Below are positions 5,072-10,974 of a DNA stretch of 10,974 bases, one piece after another. Numbering within the stretch: position 1 is the first letter of the stretch; every line of letters begins with the position of its first letter. Where the stretch lies: positions 1 to 10,974 of the forward strand of contig JAFYRQ010000020.1 of assembly GCA_017546885.1 (NCBI GenBank). Reading direction: 5' to 3'. Position numbers and translations under genes: made by a program. The DNA comes from Alphaproteobacteria bacterium. GTDB lineage: Bacteria > Pseudomonadota > Alphaproteobacteria > RF32 > CAG-239. The notes below the pieces were generated by a model. That model did not search any database. It was given only the letters and a program-made list of their open reading frames with translations, and was not told the origin of the DNA.

Positions 5072-7729
5072 CTAGTCTCTTCCGGTGTTGGTAGTTATCG
5101 GAGTATTGTTTCTTGCTGTCGGTTCCTTGATTTGCTCAAGCATTGCATCATAGGTTTTTTGGTCAATTCTGCCGTTTTTAAGCATTTCTTTTGCCATTTT
5201 GCGAGCTTGTCTGCGTTGAGCAGCTGTCATATTTTGCTCACTTCCGTTATTAATAACTTCTTGAGTATGTTCAACAGCTTCAGCAGCCGGACGAGCGCTC
5301 AAGTTTGCTCTTGAACCGATGCTTACTTCAATTTTTTCTTCCGGTTGCGGTTTTTCAGGAACTGCTCTGGTCGGAACAACCACAGTTGTATCTCCCGGGA
5401 TTTCGATAACTACATCCGGTTTCTTAACCACTGTTGTATCTCCGGGTATTTCGATTGTCACAGGATCTTTCTTAACAACAACGGTGTCTTGTTGTACAAC
5501 TTTACGAGGTTGCGGTTTTTCTTGAGGTTTAATTTGTGGTTTTGGAGTTACGGCTCCGCCACGATTAAACTCTACTTCTGATTCTCTTCCGCAATCAACA
5601 TCAATTCCGGTCATAACATTTCTGGTTGTACCGATAATCCAACCTTGTTCATCGTGATTATTAAATCTTGATGTGCCGGCAACAACTTTGTCCAATGTGA
5701 ACACATTGATACTTCCGTTTTTACCTACTGCACTCAACATAATTTTTGCTTTTTCCAATGTTTCGGCCTCAATATGGTCACCACATTTTAATACTCCCAT
5801 TGTCGGGCCTAAAACGTGACCAAATGCACCGCTGTAATTATATGCCCATTCCGCATTGTGAGTTTCACAAATTTTTCCGTTAAGTTTATTGGTCCATGCG
5901 GCCATACGAAGAGTTTTGAACATAAACTGTTCTGCAGTCATCGGATTATTTTCATCCATACTGAACTCTGCTGCATGCAGCTGCGCATTAAGGTGCATTC
6001 TGCTCCACAATTCACCATCAGCATCATGTTTGTGAATAATATTGTACATATTATTAAATTGAGCTTCGGTAATCCCCATACTTGCATCCCATTTTGTAGG
6101 AGCTAATCTGAATTGAAGATCTTTTTCATTGTCATCATTTTGCAATGTATCGGCAACTATCGGAGTAACTGTCGGTTTTACAACAACTTCTGTCGGAGTT
6201 TTTCCGCCGTCATTACCGCCTGTTCCTTGCTCTGTCGGAGTACTGCTGCAACGACCTACAAAGAACGAAGCAACAGCTACGCCGGCAATAATTGCGGCAT
6301 GCTTAATTTTTCTGCCCCATTTTGACCAAAAACCTTCTTTTTTCGGCTCTTGTTTTTTCTCAGTAGTTTTTGGTGCCGGTTGTTTGTTTCCGGTGTCTGT
6401 TGTTCTACTAACAGCACCTTGAGATTGAGGACCGGGTTGATCTGTAACGGGAGTTTCAGCGGTTCCTTTTTCTTGTTCTGCAACAGGTTTTTCTGTTATC
6501 ACAGGAACTACAACTCCACCTTTTGTTTTACCTTTTGAGCCTTTTTCGGCAGTTTTCGGTTTTTCTGTTGTTTTTGCCGCCGGTTTTTGTTCTTCAACAG
6601 GTTGTTCTTCTAATTCTTTTTCTAATGAACGAGCGACAGGAATGAAAGCAATTTCTTCTTCCTTTTTTCCGCCTTGTGCAGGTTGTTGAACAACAGGTTT
6701 TTCTGTTACAGGTTTAGGTTCTTGTTCTTTTTTAACTTGCTTAGAAGCCATTTCCTGTATTTCACGAGCAATCGCAGCAGCTTCGGCAGCTAATTCCGCA
6801 ATTCTTTCGTTACCCTTATCTTTAGCTGCTTTTTTGGTAACAGGTTTCGGTTCTGTTGTGACAGTAGCCGCAGCTGCTTCACGAGCCGCAGCATTTGCGG
6901 CAACGGCAGCAACAACTTGTGCAATTCCGTTATCTTTAGGAGCAGATGTTACTTCTGTTTTTGTTTCAACTGCCGGTGTTTCTTTACCTTTTTTCTCTGC
7001 AACAGGAGTAACTGCCGGCTTTTCGGCAACCGGTTGTTGTTGACGAACTTGGTCTGTTTGAGTTTGTGTTTTTTGTTCAACAACATTCAATACTTGCTTT
7101 TCTTCTTGCTTGGGCAAGAATTTCATATATGTATCTAAATCTTCAATCGACAAATTGCTGATTTGAACATTTGCTTTTGCACAAGCCTCAATCAAAGCTG
7201 CACGAAATTCAGGAGACATATTTTCGCCGAGCTTAACTTTTTTATTGCTGTTTTTAGCTAATGCAACAACCATATCAAAGTTTTGTGCTTTCGGTTCTTC
7301 AGGAGTTTTAACCGAAACATGATTTTCCGCAACAAAGTTCACTTGTGTTCCGTCTTTGAAAGATGTATTCAAACCATCTTTATTGGCCTTGATTTCAGTA
7401 ATTTCATTATTTTTACTTTTGGCTGCCCATTGCATAATTTCTTGGCGACGTTGAATTTTCCACGGCTCAACATCTTTCAACTGTTTTTCTTGGCTCACGG
7501 AATCGCCGGTATTTTGGTCAACAACCATAACATCCTGTTGATCAACTTTTCCGGATTGATTTACTTCAATGCTTTCGCCATCGGCATAAGACTTTAACAT
7601 TGCTTTACGCAATTCGTTAAATTCTTCTGCAAATTCTGCTTTACCGTTTAATGCGGCATATAATGTCTGAAAGTCATTCGCACTAAAGTTTCCTGACTTT
7701 ATAATTTGGGCGGCTCTTTTTGCGTCCAT
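5072..7729 (-). CDS. Unrecognised 885-aa single-pass membrane protein with Pro/Thr/Lys-rich linkers
   Basis: I do not recognise this protein as a whole. Layout: a small helical start (1-50); a domain at about 88-190 shared with the neighbouring 396-aa protein; a long low-complexity Pro/Thr/Glu/Lys region (about 205-465) with recurring TEKP/AEKP motifs and alanine-rich helices at 268-330; basic residues KWGRKIK (470-476); one hydrophobic segment AAIIAGVAVASFFVG (478-492). Then a Gly/Thr-rich spacer; a compact-looking region (about 541-722) with five Trp and three Cys (621, 649, 713); a Pro/Lys stretch recalling TonB (728-742); a 16-residue tandem repeat (748-786); and a helical C-terminus (833-867) resembling SHOCT domains. 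Basic residues before the membrane segment imply N-in, C-out topology, so the Trp/Cys region should lie outside the cytoplasm. There is no N-terminal signal peptide. The ATG at 7729 has AGGAG 8 bases upstream. A full-consensus promoter precedes it and a terminator follows. Confidence 0.85.
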   Translation of the reverse strand: MDAKRAAQIIKSGNFSANDFQTLYAALNGKAEFAEEFNELRKAMLKSYADGESIEVNQSGKVDQQDVMVVDQNTGDSVSQEKQLKDVEPWKIQRRQEIMQWAAKSKNNEITEIKANKDGLNTSFKDGTQVNFVAENHVSVKTPEEPKAQNFDMVVALAKNSNKKVKLGENMSPEFRAALIEACAKANVQISNLSIEDLDTYMKFLPKQEEKQVLNVVEQKTQTQTDQVRQQQPVAEKPAVTPVAEKKGKETPAVETKTEVTSAPKDNGIAQVVAAVAANAAAREAAAATVTTEPKPVTKKAAKDKGNERIAELAAEAAAIAREIQEMASKQVKKEQEPKPVTEKPVVQQPAQGGKKEEEIAFIPVARSLEKELEEQPVEEQKPAAKTTEKPKTAEKGSKGKTKGGVVVPVITEKPVAEQEKGTAETPVTDQPGPQSQGAVSRTTDTGNKQPAPKTTEKKQEPKKEGFWSKWGRKIKHAAIIAGVAVASFFVGRCSSTPTEQGTGGNDGGKTPTEVVVKPTVTPIVADTLQNDDNEKDLQFRLAPTKWDASMGITEAQFNNMYNIIHKHDADGELWSRMHLNAQLHAAEFSMDENNPMTAEQFMFKTLRMAAWTNKLNGKICETHNAEWAYNYSGAFGHVLGPTMGVLKCGDHIEAETLEKAKIMLSAVGKNGSINVFTLDKVVAGTSRFNNHDEQGWIIGTTRNVMTGIDVDCGRESEVEFNRGGAVTPKPQIKPQEKPQPRKVVQQDTVVVKKDPVTIEIPGDTTVVKKPDVVIEIPGDTTVVVPTRAVPEKPQPEEKIEVSIGSRANLSARPAAEAVEHTQEVINNGSEQNMTAAQRRQARKMAKEMLKNGRIDQKTYDAMLEQIKEPTARNNTPITTNTGRD
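5372..5488 (-). repeat. 16-residue tandem repeat (48-bp units) in the 885-aa gene
   Basis: Residues 748-763 (DTVVVKKDPVTIEIPG) and 764-779 (DTTVVKKPDVVIEIPG) are tandem 16-residue copies, followed by a partial third (DTTVVVP, 780-786). The DNA units are 5441-5488 and 5393-5440. They are similar but not identical at the DNA level, so the duplication is not recent. Alternating Val/Ile/Thr suggests short beta strands in the extracytoplasmic part. Confidence 0.85.
6254..6298 (-). other. Predicted transmembrane segment of the 885-aa protein
   Basis: Codons 478-492 encode AAIIAGVAVASFFVG, the only long uncharged hydrophobic run in the protein. It follows basic KWGRKIKH. The positive-inside rule places residues 1-477 in the cytoplasm and 493-885 in the periplasm. 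At about 15-17 residues it is short but plausible for one span. Confidence 0.7.
7160..7468 (-). other. Domain shared with the 396-aa protein (copy in the 885-aa protein)
   Basis: Residues 88-190 run from EPWKIQRRQEIM to ACAKANVQI. The best block starts at NFDMVVALAK and aligns without gaps to GIDGVVALAS in the neighbouring product, with 16 identities in 44 positions. The pattern is D-x-VVALA, then EF-x-A, AC-x-K, and V-x-I. The order of helix, short beta-rich stretch, then helices is the same in both. It loosely recalls LPD7-type domains found in large multidomain proteins, but I cannot confirm membership. Confidence 0.7.
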
Positions 7730-7765
7730 AGTTTTGTCTCCTGTTTAATTCCTGATTTTGCAAGC

Positions 7766-7794
7766 ACTATAACACAAAAAGATTATAGCGACAA
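7766..7794 (-). promoter_or_regulatory. Possible second, overlapping promoter of the 885-aa gene (P2)
   Basis: On the minus strand TTGTCG (7789-7794) and TATAGT (7766-7771) lie 17 bases apart, downstream of and interleaved with P1. The -10 matches 5/6 and the -35 matches 4/6 of consensus. It may be an alternative start or chance in AT-rich DNA. Confidence 0.35.
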
Positions 7795-7809
7795 GCACTT
7801 TTTTGTCAA
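7782..7809 (-). promoter_or_regulatory. Full-consensus promoter of the 885-aa gene (P1)
   Basis: On the minus strand TTGACA (7804-7809) and TATAAT (7782-7787) are both perfect sigma70 hexamers, with a 16-base spacer. Transcription would start near 7775, leaving a leader of about 45 bases before the ATG. Such a match implies strong expression unless a repressor acts. Confidence 0.75.
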
Positions 7810-7860
7810 ATTTGTACGTTTTTTACAAATTATTAATAATTAACAACACGAGATATGTTT

Positions 7861-9051
7861 TTAGTGTACTTGTCCGGCCTGTTTAGCTTGAGCAAGTTGC
7901 TGAAAGACTTCCGGATTATACTGCTCTTGTTTCTTCGGCAAAGCTTTATCCATAGCTTCATTAATTTTGCCTTTTTCTTCATCAGTACGTTCAGAATAAG
8001 GTTTACCGGTAACTTTAACTATACCTTCGTCACTATTGGGAACTCGCTCAATTTTATCAACACCATAACGTTGTAAAGCAAGTGCGCAAGTATCTGCCAT
8101 TTCCTGATTTCCTTGTCTTTGAGCTAAAACATACTTTTGCATTAACAAATCTGCAGTAGCTTTTTCTTCTCCTGTAACCTGATAAGCTCTACCGGCCAGT
8201 AACTCTTCTTGTTTTTTAATTTCAGTTTCTAATGCTTTTACTTTTGTAGCTTTTTTACCTTCATCAGCATCATCCGTTCTGACATAAAGTCCTTTCATTT
8301 TAGCGGCAGCTATTTTAGGATCTAATCTGTATGTACTTTCAGGTTCTTCTTTTTCAACAGGCGCAGGTGCAGGTTCTTCTTTTTCTTCTGTGTTTTCTTT
8401 TACTTGTTCCGGCATACCCTCAATAGAAACACCATATTTTTCACAAGCTTTTAACACCTCTGCCTTAAACTCATCACTCCATTTTTCGTTATAAGCAAGA
8501 CTTTGACCGGTTTTGCTCGCAAGAGCGACAACACCATCAATACCGGCAAGATTAGACTTTGCTTTATCAGGAGCGGTAAAGTGATATTCGGCTTCGCCGA
8601 TTTTACCTTTTAGTCCTTCGTGAGGTTGACCTTCTTCATTTTTTTCTTCACGAACCCATTCCTGTTGATTGTCGGCAGCATATTGCTTCATAATAGCTTC
8701 GTAGCGTTGAACCCAATCTTGATCAACATTTACGTCGCCCTCATTACCTACTAACTGAATTTCATCAGCAGCCAGTTCATCAGTTTTTTCAGCAGGTTTC
8801 TGATCTCCGCCTTCTAAAGAATCACCATCTTTAATTTCACCTTGAACAGGCTGTGCATCGCCGTGTCCTTCTGATGCTTTTTGAGCTTCGTCCCATTGTT
8901 CCTTAGCATTGCTGATTTTTGCTCTTATTTCATCAGTCAATTCGGCATCAGCATTTACATCTAAACTTTTAAATCCTTCACTAGCTAAAAAATCTTCCGG
9001 CAAATTTAAATCTGCTAATTTTTCTGCAATTTTTTTATCTTCTTCGCTCAT
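7861..9051 (-). CDS. Unrecognised acidic 396-aa protein sharing a domain with its neighbour
   Basis: I do not recognise this protein. It is soluble by sequence, with no signal peptide or hydrophobic span, and rich in Glu, Asp, Lys and Ala. An acidic, probably disordered N-terminal part (about 1-110, with GDAQ, GDSLEGGDQ and similar) precedes a domain at 112-210 that is paralogous to residues 88-190 of the 885-aa protein. A short Glu/Pro linker (EEKEEPAPAPVEKEEPE) follows, then a helical C-terminal half (about 245-396) with a likely coiled-coil stretch around KVKALETEIKKQEELLAG. It contains two Cys: one within the shared domain (ACEKYG) and one in MADTCALAL. The start is the ATG at 9051, with GGAGA 6 bases upstream; an in-frame ATG at 9078 adds nine residues but has no good ribosome site. 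It has its own predicted promoter and lies 131 bp upstream of the 885-aa gene on the same strand. Joint function of the two is inferred from adjacency and the shared domain. Confidence 0.85.
   Translation of the reverse strand: MSEEDKKIAEKLADLNLPEDFLASEGFKSLDVNADAELTDEIRAKISNAKEQWDEAQKASEGHGDAQPVQGEIKDGDSLEGGDQKPAEKTDELAADEIQLVGNEGDVNVDQDWVQRYEAIMKQYAADNQQEWVREEKNEEGQPHEGLKGKIGEAEYHFTAPDKAKSNLAGIDGVVALASKTGQSLAYNEKWSDEFKAEVLKACEKYGVSIEGMPEQVKENTEEKEEPAPAPVEKEEPESTYRLDPKIAAAKMKGLYVRTDDADEGKKATKVKALETEIKKQEELLAGRAYQVTGEEKATADLLMQKYVLAQRQGNQEMADTCALALQRYGVDKIERVPNSDEGIVKVTGKPYSERTDEEKGKINEAMDKALPKKQEQYNPEVFQQLAQAKQAGQVH
8422..8718 (-). other. Domain shared with the 885-aa protein (copy in the 396-aa protein)
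   Basis: These codons cover DWVQRYEAIMKQYAAD to ACEKYGVSI (residues 112-210 from the ATG at 9051). They align with residues 88-190 of the 885-aa protein: an aromatic/Arg-containing helix ending in an IM pair, a short beta-prone stretch, then the strongly conserved VVALA ... EFKA ... AC-x-K-x-x-V-x-I block. Confidence 0.7.
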
Positions 9052-9095
9052 TTTAAGTCTCCGTTTGAATGGGTACAAATATTCGTATTGCGTTC

Positions 9096-9124
9096 AGAAT
9101 AGCACGCAAATATCGTTTTGTCTA
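9096..9124 (-). promoter_or_regulatory. Predicted promoter of the 396-aa gene
   Basis: On the minus strand TAGACA (9119-9124) and TATTCT (9096-9101) are 17 bases apart, matching 5/6 and 4/6 of the sigma70 consensus. The predicted start is near 9089, about 38 bases before the ATG. It suggests this gene is transcribed separately from the nrd genes upstream. I see no convincing GC-rich terminator after nrdG in the 110-bp gap, so read-through is possible. Confidence 0.5.
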
Positions 9125-9161
9125 GTTTTTTGTTTATTAAAAATATGGATTTTTTGTTAAA

Positions 9162-9875
9162 TTATTTACGAACGGCAAATATTTCAAACTTTTGTTTCAA
9201 TGAAGATAAAAACTCTTTATCAGTAAAGAATTTTTCGCAATCAGAATCGCTTGTTTGCGTATCGGAAGGAATCGGTCGATACTTTTGCAAAAAGTACTTT
9301 TTTACACCTTTTTCTGCCAAGAAATCAGCTATATCGTCAATATCTTTTATAGACAAAATTCGCGGATCACAAGTAGTGCGACATTCAAAATCGATTCCGC
9401 TTGCCAAAAGCATGTCCAAAGATTTCAGAACGGCAGAAAGCTGTGTTTCGGCATTAATACCGATAGCATTACCATATTTTTCAATGTCAAACGGGGCTTT
9501 AATGTCAAACCCTACCCAATCAAGCAAAGGCATAATTTTTTCAAGATGTTCGGGGCGATAGCCTCCGGTGTGAAGTCCGATTTTAAAACCTAAATCTTTA
9601 ACCTGTTTTATAGCTGTTTCAAGCCCGTTTTGAACCAAAGGTTCGCCTCCGCTGAAAACAACGGCATCAAGCAACTTTGTTCTGGTTTTCAAAAATTCAA
9701 CAAATTTTGACCACACAAAACCGTTATCAACATTTATATTTTGCAACATCGCATTATGACAAAACGGACATCGCCAAGGACATCCCTGCATAAAAACAGT
9801 AGCACATATCTTTTCAGGAAAATCGACGGTGCTGAAAGTTTCAACACCGCCGACTCTAATAGGTTCTTGCATCAT
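9162..9875 (-). CDS. nrdG: Anaerobic ribonucleotide reductase activating protein (radical SAM activase)
   Basis: This 237-residue radical SAM enzyme is of the NrdG2 type (TIGR02495-like). It uses a [4Fe-4S] cluster and S-adenosylmethionine to install the glycyl radical on NrdD. The cluster motif is C-x3-C-x2-C in MQGCPWRCPFCHN (C32, C36, C39), and the SAM-binding GGEP is at 76-79. The N-terminal VGGVETFSTVDFPEKICATVF matches the family's start, and the DWVGFDIKAPF block is typical. Length is normal. The ATG at 9875 (or the adjacent ATG at 9872) has no clear Shine-Dalgarno site but lies 3 bases after the stop of the small glycyl-radical gene, so translation is probably coupled to it. The related pyruvate formate-lyase activases are longer and would need a PFL partner, which is absent; the nrdD context decides the assignment. 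Confidence 0.92.
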   Translation of the reverse strand: MMQEPIRVGGVETFSTVDFPEKICATVFMQGCPWRCPFCHNAMLQNINVDNGFVWSKFVEFLKTRTKLLDAVVFSGGEPLVQNGLETAIKQVKDLGFKIGLHTGGYRPEHLEKIMPLLDWVGFDIKAPFDIEKYGNAIGINAETQLSAVLKSLDMLLASGIDFECRTTCDPRILSIKDIDDIADFLAEKGVKKYFLQKYRPIPSDTQTSDSDCEKFFTDKEFLSSLKQKFEIFAVRK

Positions 9876-9878
9876 AAA

Positions 9879-10088
9879 TTATTCAGCAGCAATACTTGAA
9901 ATGTTTTCACAACCGCAACCGATTACGGCTTTGCTTTCAGAAAAACATTTGCGTGAATAGAACTCTGACTTTTTACCTTTGTTGAACTCAGAAACCGGAC
10001 GCAAATAGCCCATAACTCTGGTCCAAACTTCGCAAGGCTGTCTTTCAGAATCGTTTAATTTAATGTCTTCAAAATTTACAACTGTCAT
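9879..10088 (-). CDS. Free-standing NrdD glycyl-radical domain (69 aa)
   Basis: This small protein carries the C-terminal glycyl-radical segment of class III ribonucleotide reductase: CEVWTRVMGYLRPVSEFNKG, then KKSEFYSRKCF. The expected radical glycine is G27 (codon 10008-10010) in RVMGYL, and the GYLRPV...N-GK..EF..R spacing follows the NrdD C-terminal pattern. The upstream nrdD product ends without this segment, so the small protein presumably binds it to complete the active site and is the substrate of NrdG. The start is the ATG at 10088, with GGAGA 5 bases upstream. An in-frame ATG at 10100 contains that site within its own codons, so it is less likely. The stretch after the motif (GCGCENISS) is not typical of NrdD. 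The gene lies 38 bp after nrdD and 3 bp before nrdG. It resembles in concept the spare-part protein GrcA of pyruvate formate-lyase, but here the partner lacks its own copy. Confidence 0.85.
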   Translation of the reverse strand: MTVVNFEDIKLNDSERQPCEVWTRVMGYLRPVSEFNKGKKSEFYSRKCFSESKAVIGCGCENISSIAAE

Positions 10089-10093
10089 TTTTA

Positions 10094-10098
10094 TCTCC
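10094..10098 (-). promoter_or_regulatory. Ribosome binding site of the glycyl-radical gene
   Basis: GGAGA on the minus strand, 5 bases before the ATG at 10088, gives this small gene its own initiation signal. This argues that it is a real gene and not merely a frameshifted tail of nrdD. Confidence 0.6.
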
Positions 10099-10126
10099 AT
10101 TAATTATTTTATCATATTAACATTTG

Positions 10127-10972
10127 TTATGCAACTTCTACAGAAGCGGCAGCCTTTCTTTTTTCTGCCAAAAGTTCTTCATCACATTTCGGACAGAATT
10201 TGTGTTCTCCTGAAATATAACCGTGCTTCGGGCAAACGGAGAAAGTCGGAGTAATTGTAATGTACGGTAATCTGTAATTGGTCAGCACACGACGAACAAT
10301 GTCACGGCAAACCTGCGGAGAAGATATGCTTTGTCCCATATAGAGGTGCAAAACGGTTCCTCCGGTATATTTTGATTGCAAGTTTGATTGCAATTCCAAT
10401 GCTTCAAACGGATCATCCGTGTAGTCAACCGGTAATTGTGAAGAGTTTGTATAGTACGGATTCTCTTCTGTACCGGCTTGAATAATACCGATAAAGCGTT
10501 TTTTATCTTCACGAGCAAAACGATAAGTAGCACTCTCGGCCGGAGTAGCTTCAAGATTGTACATGTGGCCGGTTTCTTCTTGAATTTTCACCAAACGAGC
10601 ACGGATATAATCCAAGAATTTTTCAGCAAACGCACGTCCCCACTCATCACCAATATCGTGTTTTCCGTCGGTATAGTTAGCAATCATTTCATTGATACCG
10701 TTAACACCAACAGTAGAAAAGTGATTTCTCAATGTTCCCAAATAGCGTTTTGTGAACGGGAACAAACCCTTATCAATCAATTCTTGAATTGTTTTACGTT
10801 TCAATTCCAAAGATGTGCGAGCAATATTCAACAATTCGTCAACACGTGCAAACAATCCGGCTTCGTTGTTTTTATATACATAGCCCAAGCGAGCACAGTT
10901 AAATGTAACCACACCTATTGAACCTGTTTGTTCGGCCGAACCGAACAATCCGTTACCTTTAGCCAACAATTC
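10127..10972 (-). CDS. nrdD: Anaerobic ribonucleoside-triphosphate reductase, catalytic part, N-terminus outside window
   Basis: The frame is open to the right edge, so the last 281 residues are visible; full NrdD proteins are typically about 600-700 aa. NrdD reduces ribonucleoside triphosphates to deoxy forms without oxygen, using a glycyl radical. Seen: GSAEQTGSIGVVTFN near the visible start; RYLGTLRNHFSTVGVNGINE; NLEATPAESATYRFA; QAGTEENPYYTNSSQLPVDY; YTGGTVLHLYMGQ; and TITPTFSVCPKHGYISGEHKFCPKC, all strongly conserved in this enzyme. The C-x2-H and C-x2-C pairs (C247, H250, C260, C263 of the visible part) form the zinc ribbon. The protein then stops after a short Ala/Lys tail with no RVxGY glycyl-radical motif, which is instead on the next small gene. 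The visible TTG codons near 10969 are internal. It is the first visible gene of an nrdD / radical-domain / nrdG operon. Confidence 0.93.
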   Translation of the reverse strand, partial: ELLAKGNGLFGSAEQTGSIGVVTFNCARLGYVYKNNEAGLFARVDELLNIARTSLELKRKTIQELIDKGLFPFTKRYLGTLRNHFSTVGVNGINEMIANYTDGKHDIGDEWGRAFAEKFLDYIRARLVKIQEETGHMYNLEATPAESATYRFAREDKKRFIGIIQAGTEENPYYTNSSQLPVDYTDDPFEALELQSNLQSKYTGGTVLHLYMGQSISSPQVCRDIVRRVLTNYRLPYITITPTFSVCPKHGYISGEHKFCPKCDEELLAEKRKAAASVEVA

Positions 10973-10974
10973 AC

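Noticed and set aside
6245..6298. Lipoprotein signal ending at Cys494 of the 885-aa protein
   Set aside because: The hydrophobic run and the cysteine lie in mid-chain after 477 residues, not at an N-terminus, and no start codon with a ribosome site was found just before it. An anchor span is simpler.
6834..7043. Plus-strand open frames opposite the 885-aa gene, some alanine-rich
   Set aside because: They are mirror images of the Ala/Pro/Lys-biased codons of the real minus-strand gene, without ribosome sites or recognisable domains.
7808..7832. Inverted repeat AATTTGT/ACAAATT upstream of P1 as a terminator of the 396-aa gene
   Set aside because: The arms are only 7 bp and almost entirely A/T, with a 9-base loop and no following U-run on the minus strand. 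Such a match is expected by chance in AT-rich DNA.
9137..9156. AAAAAT-CCAT-ATTTTT hairpin after nrdG as a terminator
   Set aside because: The stem is pure A/T with six pairs and would not be stable enough for intrinsic termination.
10089..10126. A simple frameshift breaking one nrdD gene into two
   Set aside because: The upstream frame ends in a charged, Ala-rich tail and a stop. A 38-bp gap and a separate GGAGA-ATG initiation signal follow, and the small protein has extra N-terminal residues before its radical motif. This looks like two designed genes, though read-level confirmation would settle it.

Overview
This AT-rich window looks like chromosomal DNA of a host- or gut-associated, at least facultatively anaerobic alphaproteobacterium. 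That placement is an inference from the mix of genes: Uup, a NagD-like HAD protein of a type I associate with Alphaproteobacteria, TcdA, and an oxygen-sensitive class III ribonucleotide reductase in an AT-rich genome. No rRNA or species marker is present. Ten protein genes fill the window, and the first and last run off its edges. I see no tRNA, rRNA, CRISPR array, insertion sequence or phage gene. No gene-free stretch exceeds about 130 bases.

Left part (1-5047), housekeeping. The 3' three quarters of uup (ABC-F ATPase, + strand) converges on and overlaps by 17 bp a minus-strand group read tatD -> tcdA -> HAD-like gene. tatD and tcdA overlap by 11 bp, and the HAD-like gene follows after 42 bp. 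The HAD-like protein has lost its catalytic aspartate and is probably a pseudoenzyme. Divergent from tatD is alr (alanine racemase, + strand), which ends in a strong stem-loop terminator built to work in both directions.

Middle part (5072-9051), accessory. Two minus-strand genes encode proteins I do not recognise: an acidic 396-residue protein, and an 885-residue protein with a mid-chain membrane segment and a probable exported C-terminal half. They share a domain of about 100 residues (36% identity over its best 44 ungapped positions), so they are paralogous over that part. Each has its own sigma70-like promoter; the one for the large gene is a full-consensus TTGACA-16-TATAAT. This pair is the best candidate for an undescribed system.

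Right part (9162-10974), anaerobic dNTP synthesis. On the minus strand the order is nrdD (3' end only), a separate 69-codon gene, then nrdG. The nrdD product ends just after its zinc ribbon without a glycyl-radical motif. That motif (RVMGYL) is encoded by the separate small gene. The reductase is therefore apparently split into a catalytic body and a free-standing glycyl-radical subunit, with the activase NrdG translated from a start 3 bases past the small gene's stop.
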